64,000 nt of DNA. It comes from Flavobacterium hiemivividum. GTDB taxonomy: Bacteria > Bacteroidota > Bacteroidia > Flavobacteriales > Flavobacteriaceae. The position numbers and the translations under genes were made by a program. Under the pieces are notes generated by a model. The model searched no databases, was not told the origin of the DNA, and saw nothing but the letters and a program-made list of their open reading frames with translations. This document shows, piece by piece, positions 10,091-19,191 of this stretch. Within the stretch, counting starts at the first letter, position 1. Every line of letters starts with the position of its first letter. The stretch is taken from assembly GCF_004349145.1 (NCBI RefSeq), contig NZ_SMFO01000013.1:21007-85006 (forward strand), in the 5' to 3' direction.

Positions 10091-10969
10091 ATGCATGACA
10101 ATTTAGTAATATTAGCTGGAGGCGCATCTTCTAGAATGAAAAAACAAGTTGTTGCAGTAAACAGCTTAAGCGCTGAAGAAATTGCACAGGCTAACGAAAG
10201 AAGTAAAGGACTAATCGGTGTTGGCCCAAATGGTAGACCTTTATTGGATTACCTTTTATTAAATGCAAAAAGAGCTGGATATAAAAACATCTACATCATC
10301 ATAGGTGAACAAGGAGATTTGTTTAAAGAATTTTATGGTACTGAAAATAAAAACAATAATTTTCATGGCTTAAACATCTCTTTTGCTACACAATATATTC
10401 CTGAAGGAAGAGTAAAACCATTTGGAACTGCTGATGCATTGTTTCAGGCGGTAGAACAATATCCAGAATTAAATACACAATATTATTCTGTTTGTAATAG
10501 TGATAATTTGTATTCTACTGCTGCCTTACTGGCACTTAGAGAAACAGAAAGTCCTAGTGCATTCATCAGCTATGATAGAGATGCGATGGACTTTCCATTG
10601 GAACGAATTTCTCGATTTGCCATTGCCAAACTTAATGAGGACGGCTTCTTGCTTGATATACTTGAAAAACCATCTGCTGATGTTCTCGACGAATATAAGG
10701 ATAGCGAAGGTAAATTAAGAGTAAGTATGAATGCTTTTAAATTCAAAGGCGAACTTTTATATCCTTACCTAAAAAATTGCCCTGTACATCCGGAAAGAGA
10801 TGAAAAAGAATTGCCAACAGTACTTTTAAACTCTTTAAAAGATCATCCAAATACGGCTTTAGGGATCCCATTTTCAGAACATGTACCTGATTTAACTGCT
10901 AAAGAAGATATCGCAGAGGTAAAGGAATACCTAAAACAACATTATCCTTCATTAAATTGGGAAAACTAA
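10091..10969 (+). CDS. Sugar-phosphate nucleotidyltransferase
   Basis: A protein of about 292 aa with the nucleotidyltransferase start motif VILAGGASSRMKKQ and a downstream catalytic VCNSDNLY segment (DxD-like Asp), plus KPFGTADALF and LEKPSADV as in NDP-sugar pyrophosphorylases. The open frame extends upstream to 10037, overlapping the kinase, but the AGG motif places the true ATG at 10091, 28 bp after the kinase stop. A sugar-1-phosphate from the preceding kinase would be its natural substrate, as in fused kinase/pyrophosphorylases such as Bacteroides Fkp. Which nucleotide sugar is made is not readable. Confidence 0.8.
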   Translation: MHDNLVILAGGASSRMKKQVVAVNSLSAEEIAQANERSKGLIGVGPNGRPLLDYLLLNAKRAGYKNIYIIIGEQGDLFKEFYGTENKNNNFHGLNISFATQYIPEGRVKPFGTADALFQAVEQYPELNTQYYSVCNSDNLYSTAALLALRETESPSAFISYDRDAMDFPLERISRFAIAKLNEDGFLLDILEKPSADVLDEYKDSEGKLRVSMNAFKFKGELLYPYLKNCPVHPERDEKELPTVLLNSLKDHPNTALGIPFSEHVPDLTAKEDIAEVKEYLKQHYPSLNWEN

Positions 10970-11049
10970 TAGAATAATCTTCTATTTTTGTTAAGAATTT
11001 ATTATTAGTTCGAAAGAATACCTTTAATTATTGCTAAAAAACATAAATT

Positions 11050-12432
11050 ATGTCCCAAATTAACAGTGCTACAAATAAAAACCAAGGTAGCGTATTGATT
11101 CCGATGATTATTTTAACCTTATTATTTTTCATCTTAGGATTTGTAACCTGGCTAAATGGTCCGCTTATCCCATTTTTTGAATTGGCTTGTGAACTAACTG
11201 AATCCCAAGCTTATTTTGTAGCTTTCGCCTTCTATATTGCTTATTTTATTATGGCAATTCCGTCATCCTGGGTAATCGAAAAAGTAGGATATAAAAACGG
11301 GGTTTCTCTTGGATTGATTGTAATTGCAGTAGGTGCGTTTATGTTTTATCCTGCAGCCGAAACAAGAACGTTTGTCTTTTTTCTAGTGGCTTTATTTGTC
11401 ATGGGAACTGGATTAGCAATTTTGCAAACAGCCGCAAATCCTTATGTAGTGGTTATTGGCCCTCGAGAAAGTGCTGCAGCGAGAATCAGTGTTTTAGGAG
11501 TAGCTAATAAGTTAGCTGGTTTTATAGCACCCTTAGCACTTACTACTTTGGTGTTATCAAATATGAAAGACTACACGGCTGAGAAAATTGCAGCACTTGA
11601 TAGCGTTGCAAGAGAACAAGCTTTGGATTTACTTGCATTACAATTACAAACTCCTTACATTTATATGGGAATTGTAATATTGGTTTTGGCAGTGTTAATT
11701 CGCCTTTCTCCATTACCTGAAATCGATTTGGATGAGGATGGGAGTGTTTCTGAATTAAGCATTTTCAAACAAATGGCAAATGCTTTTAAATACCCGCAAT
11801 TAGTTTTGGGAGTAATTTCTTTGATATTATATGTTGCTGCCGAAGTTATCGCAGGAGACACCATTGGAACATTTGGAAAACAATTAGGCGTTTATGGTGA
11901 TCATGGTGATTTTTACCTAAAACTTACGTCGTTTACTATGACTGCAATGGTGATAGGATATATTTTTGGAATTACAATGATACCAAAATATGTTTCTCAA
12001 GTAGCTGCTTTAACGGCTTCTGGAATTTTAGGAATCGTATTGGTGCTATTAATTGTATCCATCTCTCCTGACATTATGGTTCAATTGCCTCTAATACCAG
12101 AATTACCATTAGTGATTATATTAGTGGCGCTTATGGGACTTTCTAACGCTCTTTGTTGGCCGGCAATTTGGCCATTAGCGCTACAAGATTTAGGAGGATA
12201 CACAAAAATCGGTGGTGCGATTCTGATCATGGGTATTATAGGTGGTGCAATTTTTCCATTACTTTATGGATATATCGCACAAACTATTAATTTAGCCAAT
12301 GAAGCCGAAGGAATAACAGCAACGGCAAAAAGTGGAAACCAAATTGCTTACTTAATGCTTTTACCGGCCTATATGATGATTCTATTTTTTGCTGTAAAAG
12401 GGCATAAATACAGAAGCTGGTCAAAAAAATAA
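11050..12432 (+). CDS. MFS sugar transporter, NagP/FucP-type
   Basis: A 460-aa major facilitator with about 12 transmembrane segments. It carries the motifs of the glucose/galactose-fucose-GlcNAc symporter family: FFILGFVTWLNGPLIPF in TM1, LQTAANPYVVVIGP in TM4-5 and CWPAIWPLALQDLGGYTKIG in TM10. It should bring a monosaccharide across the inner membrane with protons. In Bacteroidota, NagP homologues of this type sit beside nagB, as here (41 bp downstream), which makes N-acetylglucosamine the likely cargo. A second, different symporter (FucP) lies at 24497..25870. Confidence 0.85.
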   Translation: MSQINSATNKNQGSVLIPMIILTLLFFILGFVTWLNGPLIPFFELACELTESQAYFVAFAFYIAYFIMAIPSSWVIEKVGYKNGVSLGLIVIAVGAFMFYPAAETRTFVFFLVALFVMGTGLAILQTAANPYVVVIGPRESAAARISVLGVANKLAGFIAPLALTTLVLSNMKDYTAEKIAALDSVAREQALDLLALQLQTPYIYMGIVILVLAVLIRLSPLPEIDLDEDGSVSELSIFKQMANAFKYPQLVLGVISLILYVAAEVIAGDTIGTFGKQLGVYGDHGDFYLKLTSFTMTAMVIGYIFGITMIPKYVSQVAALTASGILGIVLVLLIVSISPDIMVQLPLIPELPLVIILVALMGLSNALCWPAIWPLALQDLGGYTKIGGAILIMGIIGGAIFPLLYGYIAQTINLANEAEGITATAKSGNQIAYLMLLPAYMMILFFAVKGHKYRSWSKK

Positions 12433-12473
12433 AAATTAAAACAGAATAACACAACTTAAAAATAAAACTAACA

Positions 12474-14402
12474 ATGTTAAAAAGTAATGTAGATAAGGCT
12501 ACCGGTTTTGAAAAAAGATTCGAAAGCATAGATACTGTAGTCTTTGAAAACTCAACAGCAGCATCTAAATCTGTTGCACAGCAAATAGCTGCGCTTATCA
12601 AGTCAAAACAAGAAAACAATGAGTCCTGTATTTTAGGATTAGCTACCGGGTCAACGCCAAAAGGTTTGTACGCAGAGTTAGTTCGTTTGCACAAAGAGGA
12701 AGGACTGAGTTTTAAAAATGTAATTACATTCAATCTTGATGAATATTATCCAATGGAGCCTGATTCCATAAATAGCTATGTGCGTTTTATGAAAGAATTG
12801 TTATTGGATCATGTTGATATCTTACCTGAAAATTACAACATCCCTGATGGAACTTTAACTAAAGAACAAATTGCGGGTTACTGTGCTACCTATGAAGACA
12901 AGATTGAAGCTTTAGGTGGAATCGATCTGCAGATATTAGGAATTGGAGGAAATGGACACATTGGATTTAATGAATCTGGTTCACTACAAAACTCTAAAAC
13001 GAGATTAGTTGCATTAGACCATATTACAAGAGTAGCCGCTAGTAAAGACTTCTCTGGACTGAATAATACACCAAGAACTGCCATTACGTTAGGAGTTAAA
13101 AAAATAATGGAAGCCAAACAAGTGATTTTAATGGCTTGGGGGGAAGGAAAAGCAAATATTGTTAAAGCTTCTGCCGAAGGACCTGTAACCAATCAAATCC
13201 CTGCTTCTTTCTTACAAGAACATGATAACGCTGTCTATGTTTTGGACAAGGAATCTTCTTCTAAGTTAACGCGAATCAATAGACCTTGGTTAGTAGAAAA
13301 AATTGAGTGGACTGATAAATTGACTAGAAAAGCGGTATTAGGATTAGCTTTAGACCTCAAAAAACCAATTTTAAAGCTTACTGATGCTGATTATATCGAA
13401 AATGGAATGAGTGATTTATTAGCTGACTCAGGTCCTGCTTATGACATCAACATTAAAATTTTCAATAAATTACAAAATACGATTACGGGATGGCCAGGTG
13501 GAAAACCTAATGCTGATGATTCTAATCGTCCAGAAAGAGCCGAGCCAGCTAGAAAAAGAGTATTAATTTTTAGTCCGCATCCAGATGATGATATCATTAG
13601 TATGGGAGGAACTTTTATGCGTTTGCAAGAGCAAGGTCACGAGGTTCATGTAGCTTACCAAACTTCTGGAAACATTGCAGTTGCTGATGACGAAGCCCTT
13701 CGATTTGCACGTTTTGTAATTGATTACAATGATAAATTTGGAATCAAAAGCGTTGAAGCTGAAAATATTTATAAAAAATCAATCGAATTCCTTAAAAACA
13801 AAAAGAATAGCGAAATAGATATTCCTGAAGTTAGACATTTGAAAGGATTAATAAGAAAAGGAGAAGCACGTGCTACTAGTAATTTTGTAGGCTTGACAGA
13901 CGATCAAATCCACTTTATGGAACTTCCTTTCTATGAAACAGGAACTATCGAGAAAAAGCCGTTAGGAGCTGAAGATATCCAATTAACTATGGATCTTATC
14001 GATAAAATCAAACCGCACCAAATCTATGCTGCCGGAGATTTAGCTGATCCACACGGAACGCATAAAGTTTGCCTTGATGCTATTTTTGAAGCCGTAAAAA
14101 ATCTAAAATCTAAAGATTATATGGATGATTGCTGGGTTTGGTTGTACAGAGGTGCATGGCAAGAATGGGGAATCGACGAAATCGAAATGGCTGTTCCTAT
14201 GAGTCCAGACCAAGTTTTAGCTAAAAGACATGGAATCTTTAAACACCAATCCCAAAAAGACGGTGTGGTATTCCAAGGATCTGATGCTAGGGAATTTTGG
14301 CAAAGAGCCGAAGACCGAAATCAAGAAACAGCTATACTATACGATCAATTAGGAATGTCATGTTATGCAGCTATGGAAGCCTTTGTGAGATGGGAATTCT
14401 AA
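12474..14402 (+). CDS. nagB: Glucosamine-6-phosphate deaminase fused to a PIG-L deacetylase domain
   Basis: A 642-aa two-domain protein. Residues ~1-280 are glucosamine-6-phosphate deaminase: GLATGSTPKGLY, FNLDEYYP, and the catalytic GIGGNGHIGFNESGS. Residues ~350-640 are a LmbE/PIG-L-type domain with the metal motif SPHPDDDIISMGG and a later DLADPHGTH. The long form is common in Bacteroidota and would give fructose-6-phosphate and ammonia from GlcN-6-P. The PIG-L domain may remove an acetyl group, which would explain the lack of a separate NagA here; that part is inference. It is the last gene of the operon; a hairpin follows at 14457. Confidence 0.93.
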   Translation: MLKSNVDKATGFEKRFESIDTVVFENSTAASKSVAQQIAALIKSKQENNESCILGLATGSTPKGLYAELVRLHKEEGLSFKNVITFNLDEYYPMEPDSINSYVRFMKELLLDHVDILPENYNIPDGTLTKEQIAGYCATYEDKIEALGGIDLQILGIGGNGHIGFNESGSLQNSKTRLVALDHITRVAASKDFSGLNNTPRTAITLGVKKIMEAKQVILMAWGEGKANIVKASAEGPVTNQIPASFLQEHDNAVYVLDKESSSKLTRINRPWLVEKIEWTDKLTRKAVLGLALDLKKPILKLTDADYIENGMSDLLADSGPAYDINIKIFNKLQNTITGWPGGKPNADDSNRPERAEPARKRVLIFSPHPDDDIISMGGTFMRLQEQGHEVHVAYQTSGNIAVADDEALRFARFVIDYNDKFGIKSVEAENIYKKSIEFLKNKKNSEIDIPEVRHLKGLIRKGEARATSNFVGLTDDQIHFMELPFYETGTIEKKPLGAEDIQLTMDLIDKIKPHQIYAAGDLADPHGTHKVCLDAIFEAVKNLKSKDYMDDCWVWLYRGAWQEWGIDEIEMAVPMSPDQVLAKRHGIFKHQSQKDGVVFQGSDAREFWQRAEDRNQETAILYDQLGMSCYAAMEAFVRWEF

Positions 14403-14456
14403 CAAAAGACTGAACATAGTTAATTTCTATTTCAATAAAAAAATTGTCCTAAAAAC

Positions 14457-14478
14457 CGACTTCATTTAAACGGAGTCG
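14457..14478 (+). terminator. Rho-independent terminator after nagB
   Basis: CGACTTC pairs with GGAGTCG (14457..14463 with 14472..14478) around an 8-nt loop, followed by a T-rich tract. It lies 55 bp past the nagB stop. The remaining 165 bp to the next gene show no coding potential. Confidence 0.7.
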
Positions 14479-14643
14479 ATTTTTACGGACGATTTTTTAT
14501 TTTATTATCTTTCTCAAGAATTAGTTTAGCATTTTAAGCACACCGCAATCACTGGGGCAACAAATTTGGCTGTTCTAGTATGAATACGCACGATTTTCAC
14601 CCTATGGTTCTTAGAGAAAACTAGAAAAACTACGATAAACATA

Positions 14644-15423
14644 CTATATACTTCTGTCTAAATGAGTATAACCACCATCAACGTAAATCAATTGTCCAGT
14701 AGTATGACTCGACTTTTCAGATAACAGAAATACTACCATACTAGCTATTTCTTCGGCAGTTGTCATTCTGTTTTCTAACGGAATCTTATCTGTAATCTGT
14801 TTTAGTTTTTCCTCTGAATTATCAAAAGTTCGTATCCACGTTTCATACAATGGCGTATAACATTCAGCAACGATCACTGCATTTACACGAATACCGTATT
14901 TCAATAGTTCAACCGCCCATTCTCTGGTTAAAGCATTACGCCCACCATTAGCAGCAGCATAACCAGAAGTATCTCCTTGTCCTGTATCGGCAGTTTTCGA
15001 ACCAATATTAACAATACTTCCTTTTGATTTTTTTAATTCAGGCAAGGCATATTGTGCCATCAGATAATAATGTACTAAGTTTTTATGCAATGACTCCATA
15101 AACGACTCGTAATTTCCATTTTCTAATCCAACACCGTCGTTTGCACCTGCATTGTTGATAAGTCCATCGATACGTCCATACTGTGCAATAACCTGCTTAA
15201 CGGCATTTTCACAGTCTTCAGGTTTTGTCAATTCGCCTACAACTGATCCTACTTTTCCTCCAAGTGCTTCAATTTCCTTTACTGCAATTTGATTGTCACT
15301 ATCTCTTCTTCCAATGATAACCGGAATTGCGCCTTCAGCAACTAAAACCTTACAAATCCCCAAACCAATTCCCTTGGCACCACCAGTTACAATGACTATT
15401 TTATTCTCTAAATGTAAATTCAT
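14644..15423 (-). CDS. SDR oxidoreductase, probable L-fucose dehydrogenase
   Basis: A 259-aa short-chain dehydrogenase with the NAD(P)-binding TGGAKGIGLG near residue 14 and NNAGAND near 95, and catalytic Ser/Tyr in VNIGSKTA and SGYAAANGG. The usual YxxxK active-site lysine reads YAAAN, so lysine is replaced by asparagine, a notable difference. Context places it as the step oxidising L-fucose to L-fuconolactone: it lies 12 bp after the lactonase and near mutarotase and fucosidase. It is the last gene of the minus-strand fucose operon. If the Asn variant is catalytically weak, the role would need another explanation. Confidence 0.75.
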   Translation of the reverse strand: MNLHLENKIVIVTGGAKGIGLGICKVLVAEGAIPVIIGRRDSDNQIAVKEIEALGGKVGSVVGELTKPEDCENAVKQVIAQYGRIDGLINNAGANDGVGLENGNYESFMESLHKNLVHYYLMAQYALPELKKSKGSIVNIGSKTADTGQGDTSGYAAANGGRNALTREWAVELLKYGIRVNAVIVAECYTPLYETWIRTFDNSEEKLKQITDKIPLENRMTTAEEIASMVVFLLSEKSSHTTGQLIYVDGGYTHLDRSI

Positions 15424-15435
15424 TTCTCTTCTATT

Positions 15436-16263
15436 TTATAAATTATAAAATTTCACTGCATTTCCACCCCAAATTTTACGCTGTTCTTCCTGCGAAAAAT
15501 CCGAAAAATATTTGCCAATGATACTGCATGATTCATCATAAGATGCTGCCAGTAAACTTACAGGCCAATCACTTCCAAACAACAAACGATCGATTCCAAA
15601 ATTGGCTACCAGCACATCCAGACAATAGCTAAAATCTTCTTGTTTCCAATTAATCCAATCAGCCTCAGTAACCATTCCAGAAAGCTTGCAAACTACATTT
15701 TTATGCGTTGTTAGTTCTTTTATTCCCGTTTCCCATTCTGTAAAATGTCCCTCTTTGAAATTGGGTTTAGCCAAATGATCAATCACGAAATTTTGTTTTG
15801 GAAAACGTTTCACAAACTCAGCAGCAACAGACAAATGCTTGGGTAAAATCAACAAATCATAAGTGAAATTATACTTCTCCAACTGTGCTATACCATTACA
15901 AAAGTCGTCCCTTAGTAAAAAATCGTCCTCAGATTCGCCTTGAACTATATGTCGAAAACCTTTTAACTTTTCGAATTGTGAAAAATACCCTAGTCGTTCC
16001 GCTATATCTTCCGACCTAAAATCGACCCAACCTACTACTCCTTTTACGAAATGATTCTCCGCTGCAAGTTCGAGCAGAAAATGAGTTTCCTCTTCGCTCT
16101 GGTCTGCTTGAATAACAACACAGCCATCAATATTATTTTTCTCCAATAATGGAAGTAGATCATCTGGTAAAAAATCCTGCTGAATTACTTTCATATCATC
16201 ACTAATCCAAGCGTCTTTTACGGGATGATAGTTCCAAAAATGTTGATGGCTGTCTATTCTCAT
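15436..16263 (-). CDS. Amidohydrolase, probable L-fuconolactonase
   Basis: A 275-aa metal-dependent amidohydrolase-2 (PF04909-like) protein. It starts with the family MRIDSHQHFWNY (HxHFW) and ends with LLFGSDWPVSLL carrying the late Asp, with VIDHLAKPNF in between. Members of this group hydrolyse sugar lactones such as L-fucono-1,5-lactone or L-rhamnono-lactone. Its ATG overlaps the stop of the mutarotase gene by 4 bp (16260..16263), so translation is coupled. In the fucose pathway it would convert L-fuconolactone to L-fuconate in the cytoplasm. Confidence 0.85.
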   Translation of the reverse strand: MRIDSHQHFWNYHPVKDAWISDDMKVIQQDFLPDDLLPLLEKNNIDGCVVIQADQSEEETHFLLELAAENHFVKGVVGWVDFRSEDIAERLGYFSQFEKLKGFRHIVQGESEDDFLLRDDFCNGIAQLEKYNFTYDLLILPKHLSVAAEFVKRFPKQNFVIDHLAKPNFKEGHFTEWETGIKELTTHKNVVCKLSGMVTEADWINWKQEDFSYCLDVLVANFGIDRLLFGSDWPVSLLAASYDESCSIIGKYFSDFSQEEQRKIWGGNAVKFYNL

Positions 16264-16598
16264 TTCAATTCAAATATTTTTTCCATAAGCATCCATTTCT
16301 CTCCAGGCTTTGCCCATGGCAGGGCTTGTTGAAATTTCCACATCAGTGCTTCCCACTCTTGAACTTTAGGATTATTGGCATCATTTTTTGACTTTTCATC
16401 AAATGAAAATCCTTCATTGGCTTCAATAATCATAAACATTCTATTACCCACACAATAAATATCAAGCACCTCAATTCCAGAATCTTTAATACTTTTTGCA
16501 ATCTCCGGCCAAATATTTTGATGATAGGATTTATATTCTGCCATCAGCTGCGCATCATCAACTAAATCTAATGCCAAACAATATTTTTGTGCTGCCAT
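16260..16598 (-). CDS. L-rhamnose/L-fucose mutarotase
   Basis: A 112-aa protein of the RhaM/FucU-like (DUF718) mutarotase family. Typical features are YKSYHQNIWPEIAKSIKDSG with a His-Trp-Pro segment near residue 25-31, CVGNRMFMIIEA, and a late KWMLMEKIFEL. It interconverts sugar anomers. In this operon it should supply the beta-anomer of L-fucose to the dehydrogenase. The stop overlaps the lactonase start, and only 3 bp separate it from the preceding hydrolase gene. Confidence 0.88.
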   Translation of the reverse strand: MAAQKYCLALDLVDDAQLMAEYKSYHQNIWPEIAKSIKDSGIEVLDIYCVGNRMFMIIEANEGFSFDEKSKNDANNPKVQEWEALMWKFQQALPWAKPGEKWMLMEKIFELK

Positions 16599-16601
16599 AA
16601 T

Positions 16602-17456
16602 TTATTTAGAATATGCTTTCGCTACTTGTTTACTAGAACCTAGTCCGTCCATTCCTAACTCAATAACATCACCTGGTTTAATATAAATTGGATCTGGTTT
16701 AATCCCTAATCCTACACCCGGAGGAGTTCCTGTACTGATAATATCACCCGGAAGTAAAGTCATGAACTGACTTAAATAATGAACTAAAAATGGAATTTTG
16801 AAAACTAAGTTAGAGGTATTACTGTTTTGGAATTTCTTTCCGTTTACAGTCAACCACATTGGAATATTATTTACATCTACTATTTCGTCTTGGGTTGCCA
16901 AAAATGGACCCAGTGGAGCAAATGTATCGCAACCTTTTCCTTTAGCCCATTGCCCTCCCATTTCAATTTGAAACGCTCTTTCGCTATAATCATTTAGTAA
17001 AGCATAACCAGCCACATAATCTAAAGCGTCCGCTTCTTCAACATAACTTGCTTTTTTCCCAACAACAAAAGCCAATTCGATTTCCCAATCTGTTTTGGTG
17101 CTGTTTTTCGGGATAATTAAATCATCATCTGGACCACATAAAGAAGTAGTCGATTTGAAAAAGATAATTGGTTCCGCTGGAATTGGCGCACCAGTCTCTC
17201 TACAGTGATCCACATAGTTCAAACCGATACAAATTATTTTTGAAGGTCTCGCTACAGGCGAACCTAATCTAACATTCTGATCAACTTCAGGCAAAACTGG
17301 ATTGCTTTCCAAAGCTGCTTTTAGGGTTTCCAATCCATTATTCTCAAAGAAAGATTCGTCAAAATCGGAAACAATTGCTGATACGTCGTATCTTTTTTCG
17401 TTGATTATTACTCCTGGTTTTTCGTGTCCTTCTTCTCCAAATCGTATAAGTTTCAT
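16602..17456 (-). CDS. Fumarylacetoacetate-hydrolase family protein, probable 2,4-diketo-3-deoxy-L-fuconate hydrolase
   Basis: A 284-aa FAH-fold enzyme. The conserved core is CIGLNYVDHCRETG, PIIFFKST, the metal-binding DWEIELAFVVGK (E-x-E) and the closing STGTPPGVGLG. Related enzymes in the non-phosphorylating fucose pathway cleave 2,4-diketo-3-deoxy-L-fuconate to pyruvate and L-lactate. The presence of lutABC-type genes in the same cluster supports lactate as a product. Alternative diketo-acid substrates are possible, but the neighbours make fuconate the best guess. Confidence 0.82.
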   Translation of the reverse strand: MKLIRFGEEGHEKPGVIINEKRYDVSAIVSDFDESFFENNGLETLKAALESNPVLPEVDQNVRLGSPVARPSKIICIGLNYVDHCRETGAPIPAEPIIFFKSTTSLCGPDDDLIIPKNSTKTDWEIELAFVVGKKASYVEEADALDYVAGYALLNDYSERAFQIEMGGQWAKGKGCDTFAPLGPFLATQDEIVDVNNIPMWLTVNGKKFQNSNTSNLVFKIPFLVHYLSQFMTLLPGDIISTGTPPGVGLGIKPDPIYIKPGDVIELGMDGLGSSKQVAKAYSK

Positions 17457-17542
17457 ATGTATGTTTTTTTTATTCTTGCTTATTAAATGTAATTAATATT
17501 TTTTTTTAACCGCGCTTGTGTCGGATTATCATTAGCCTTATT

Positions 17543-19075
17543 TTATTTTTTATCTGTTGTGTCTAAATACAATCCAATTTCTGCCAATGCTGGTTGTAAT
17601 CTAGCTGACAAAATGCGCAATCGAACTTTAGAAGTAGTTATCGTAGGAAACTCAAGCAAGCGTTTGAAACCGATCGTAGTTCCCTCAGCTGCTTTTTTCC
17701 ATTGTCCATTTTCCCAATACTCTAAAATAAATTTTTCTACTCTTTGTCCTTTGCTAATGTTTTCTTGAAGCAACAATACATTGAATGTTTTTTCTCCTTT
17801 TAAATCCATTTCAATTTCATTATCATTCCCTTTCATCGAAAATAAATGATGAGTCGCATCGTTCCCGTCTAATAGCGATTTAATATTCTTTACTTTTCCA
17901 ACAGCCTTGGCATCTTTCAAAAGATTCTCTTTAAAGATTTCATCCAGTTTTCCTCGCCATTCTTTTAAAGCATTTACATCATAATCCGTAAACAAACCTC
18001 TTTTATCTGGTGGAATGTTTAATAGTAAAACACCATTTCTACCTACTGAATGAAAATAAATCTCTTTCAAATAGGCTGGAGTTTTCACTTTTTTATCTTC
18101 TGCTTCATGGTAAAACCATCCTGGTCGAATGGAAACATCTGTTTCAGCAGGATACCATTTTAAGGCATCACCATCTTTCAATTGGCTGCGACTTCCGAGA
18201 ACACTTCCTCTCATATCTCCTGCGGGTGGAGTATCAACCTTGGTTTGAGAGCCATTATCTGTTTTATTCTTTTTTCCAACAGGAACTACACTCCATTCTT
18301 CCTCACGACCGTGTCCCGTTTCAGTACCTACCCAACGTACATCAGGACCAGAAACAGCAATTACTGCTTGCGGTTGTAATTTTCGAATTAAAGCATACCA
18401 TCTTTCAAAATCATACACTTGCTTTTTTCCGTTAGGACCTTCGCCATTGGCACCATCAAACCAAACCTCATCTACTTGACCGTATTGCGTCAACAATTCT
18501 GTAAGTTGAGCGACCATAACATCATTATAAGCTTCAGTACCATAAGTTGGATGGTTTCTATCCCAAGGTGAAACATAAACACCAAATCCAACTCCAAGTT
18601 CCTTACAAGCATCAGCAACTTCTCTAACAACATCACCTTTCCCATCTTTCCACGGGCTGTTTTTCAAGGAATATTCGGTTGTTTTTGTTGGCCATAAACA
18701 AAAACCATCGTGATGTTTGGCTGTAATAATAACTTGTTTTATACCAGCATCTTTCGAGGCTTTTACCCATTGTCTCGCGTCTAATTCTGTTGGATTAAAT
18801 AACTTAGGATCGTCTTTCCCTTCTCCCCATTCCCTTCCGGTAAAAGTGTTTATTCCAAAATGTATAAAACCTGTTAACTCTAAACGTTGCCAGCGCAACT
18901 GCTCTGGCGTAGGAACAATATTTGCCGCAATCTCAACCAATTCCGTCTCAGACATCGATGGATTAATTACTACAAAGTTTTTTTGTTGTGCACAGGAAGA
19001 TAACACAATTGACGAAAGTGCCAATCCTATTGTTGCACGCTTTAAACTATTTTTCCTAATATTATTGTATCCCAT
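17543..19075 (-). CDS. GH29 alpha-L-fucosidase, lipoprotein
   Basis: A 510-aa glycoside hydrolase family 29 enzyme. The signal peptide carries a lipobox (SIVLSSCAQQ, Cys near 28), so it should be anchored in the periplasm or on the surface. The catalytic half shows FIHFGINTF, ITAKHHDGFCLWPT, GVYVSPWDRNHP and the nucleophile region VDEVWFDGANGEGP. The last ~130 residues look like a beta-sandwich domain. The open catalytic pattern resembles the GH29-B type that cuts alpha-1,3/1,4-fucose, but I cannot be certain. It releases the fucose that feeds the pathway encoded around it. Confidence 0.93.
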   Translation of the reverse strand: MGYNNIRKNSLKRATIGLALSSIVLSSCAQQKNFVVINPSMSETELVEIAANIVPTPEQLRWQRLELTGFIHFGINTFTGREWGEGKDDPKLFNPTELDARQWVKASKDAGIKQVIITAKHHDGFCLWPTKTTEYSLKNSPWKDGKGDVVREVADACKELGVGFGVYVSPWDRNHPTYGTEAYNDVMVAQLTELLTQYGQVDEVWFDGANGEGPNGKKQVYDFERWYALIRKLQPQAVIAVSGPDVRWVGTETGHGREEEWSVVPVGKKNKTDNGSQTKVDTPPAGDMRGSVLGSRSQLKDGDALKWYPAETDVSIRPGWFYHEAEDKKVKTPAYLKEIYFHSVGRNGVLLLNIPPDKRGLFTDYDVNALKEWRGKLDEIFKENLLKDAKAVGKVKNIKSLLDGNDATHHLFSMKGNDNEIEMDLKGEKTFNVLLLQENISKGQRVEKFILEYWENGQWKKAAEGTTIGFKRLLEFPTITTSKVRLRILSARLQPALAEIGLYLDTTDKK

Positions 19076-19118
19076 ATTACTGATTATTTATTTTTTATTG
19101 AATTTGAATTTAATATTG

Positions 19119-19187
19119 CAATTGGTATCGACATTGACTTTTGCTATTGATTTTTGCCATTACCATTGTCAACGCCATTGATTTTTT
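19119..19187. repeat. Degenerate CATTG/TATTG simple repeat
   Basis: The gap between lutC and the fucosidase gene carries repeated units of the form ATTGnnnTTTTGCnATTG: GACATTGACTTTTGCTATTG, then TTTTTGCCATTACCATTG and GCCATTGATTT. Such short-period degenerate tracts arise by slippage. No function is visible; the stretch has no ORF. Confidence 0.55.
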
Positions 19188-19191
19188 ACTA

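Noticed and set aside
12287..12733. 148-codon minus-strand reading frame across the nagP/nagB junction
   Set aside because: It is antisense to two well-supported genes and has no recognisable protein features.
18010..18435. 141-codon plus-strand frame inside the fucosidase gene
   Set aside because: Antisense shadow of a clear GH29 coding sequence, His/Phe-rich composition typical of a wrong frame.
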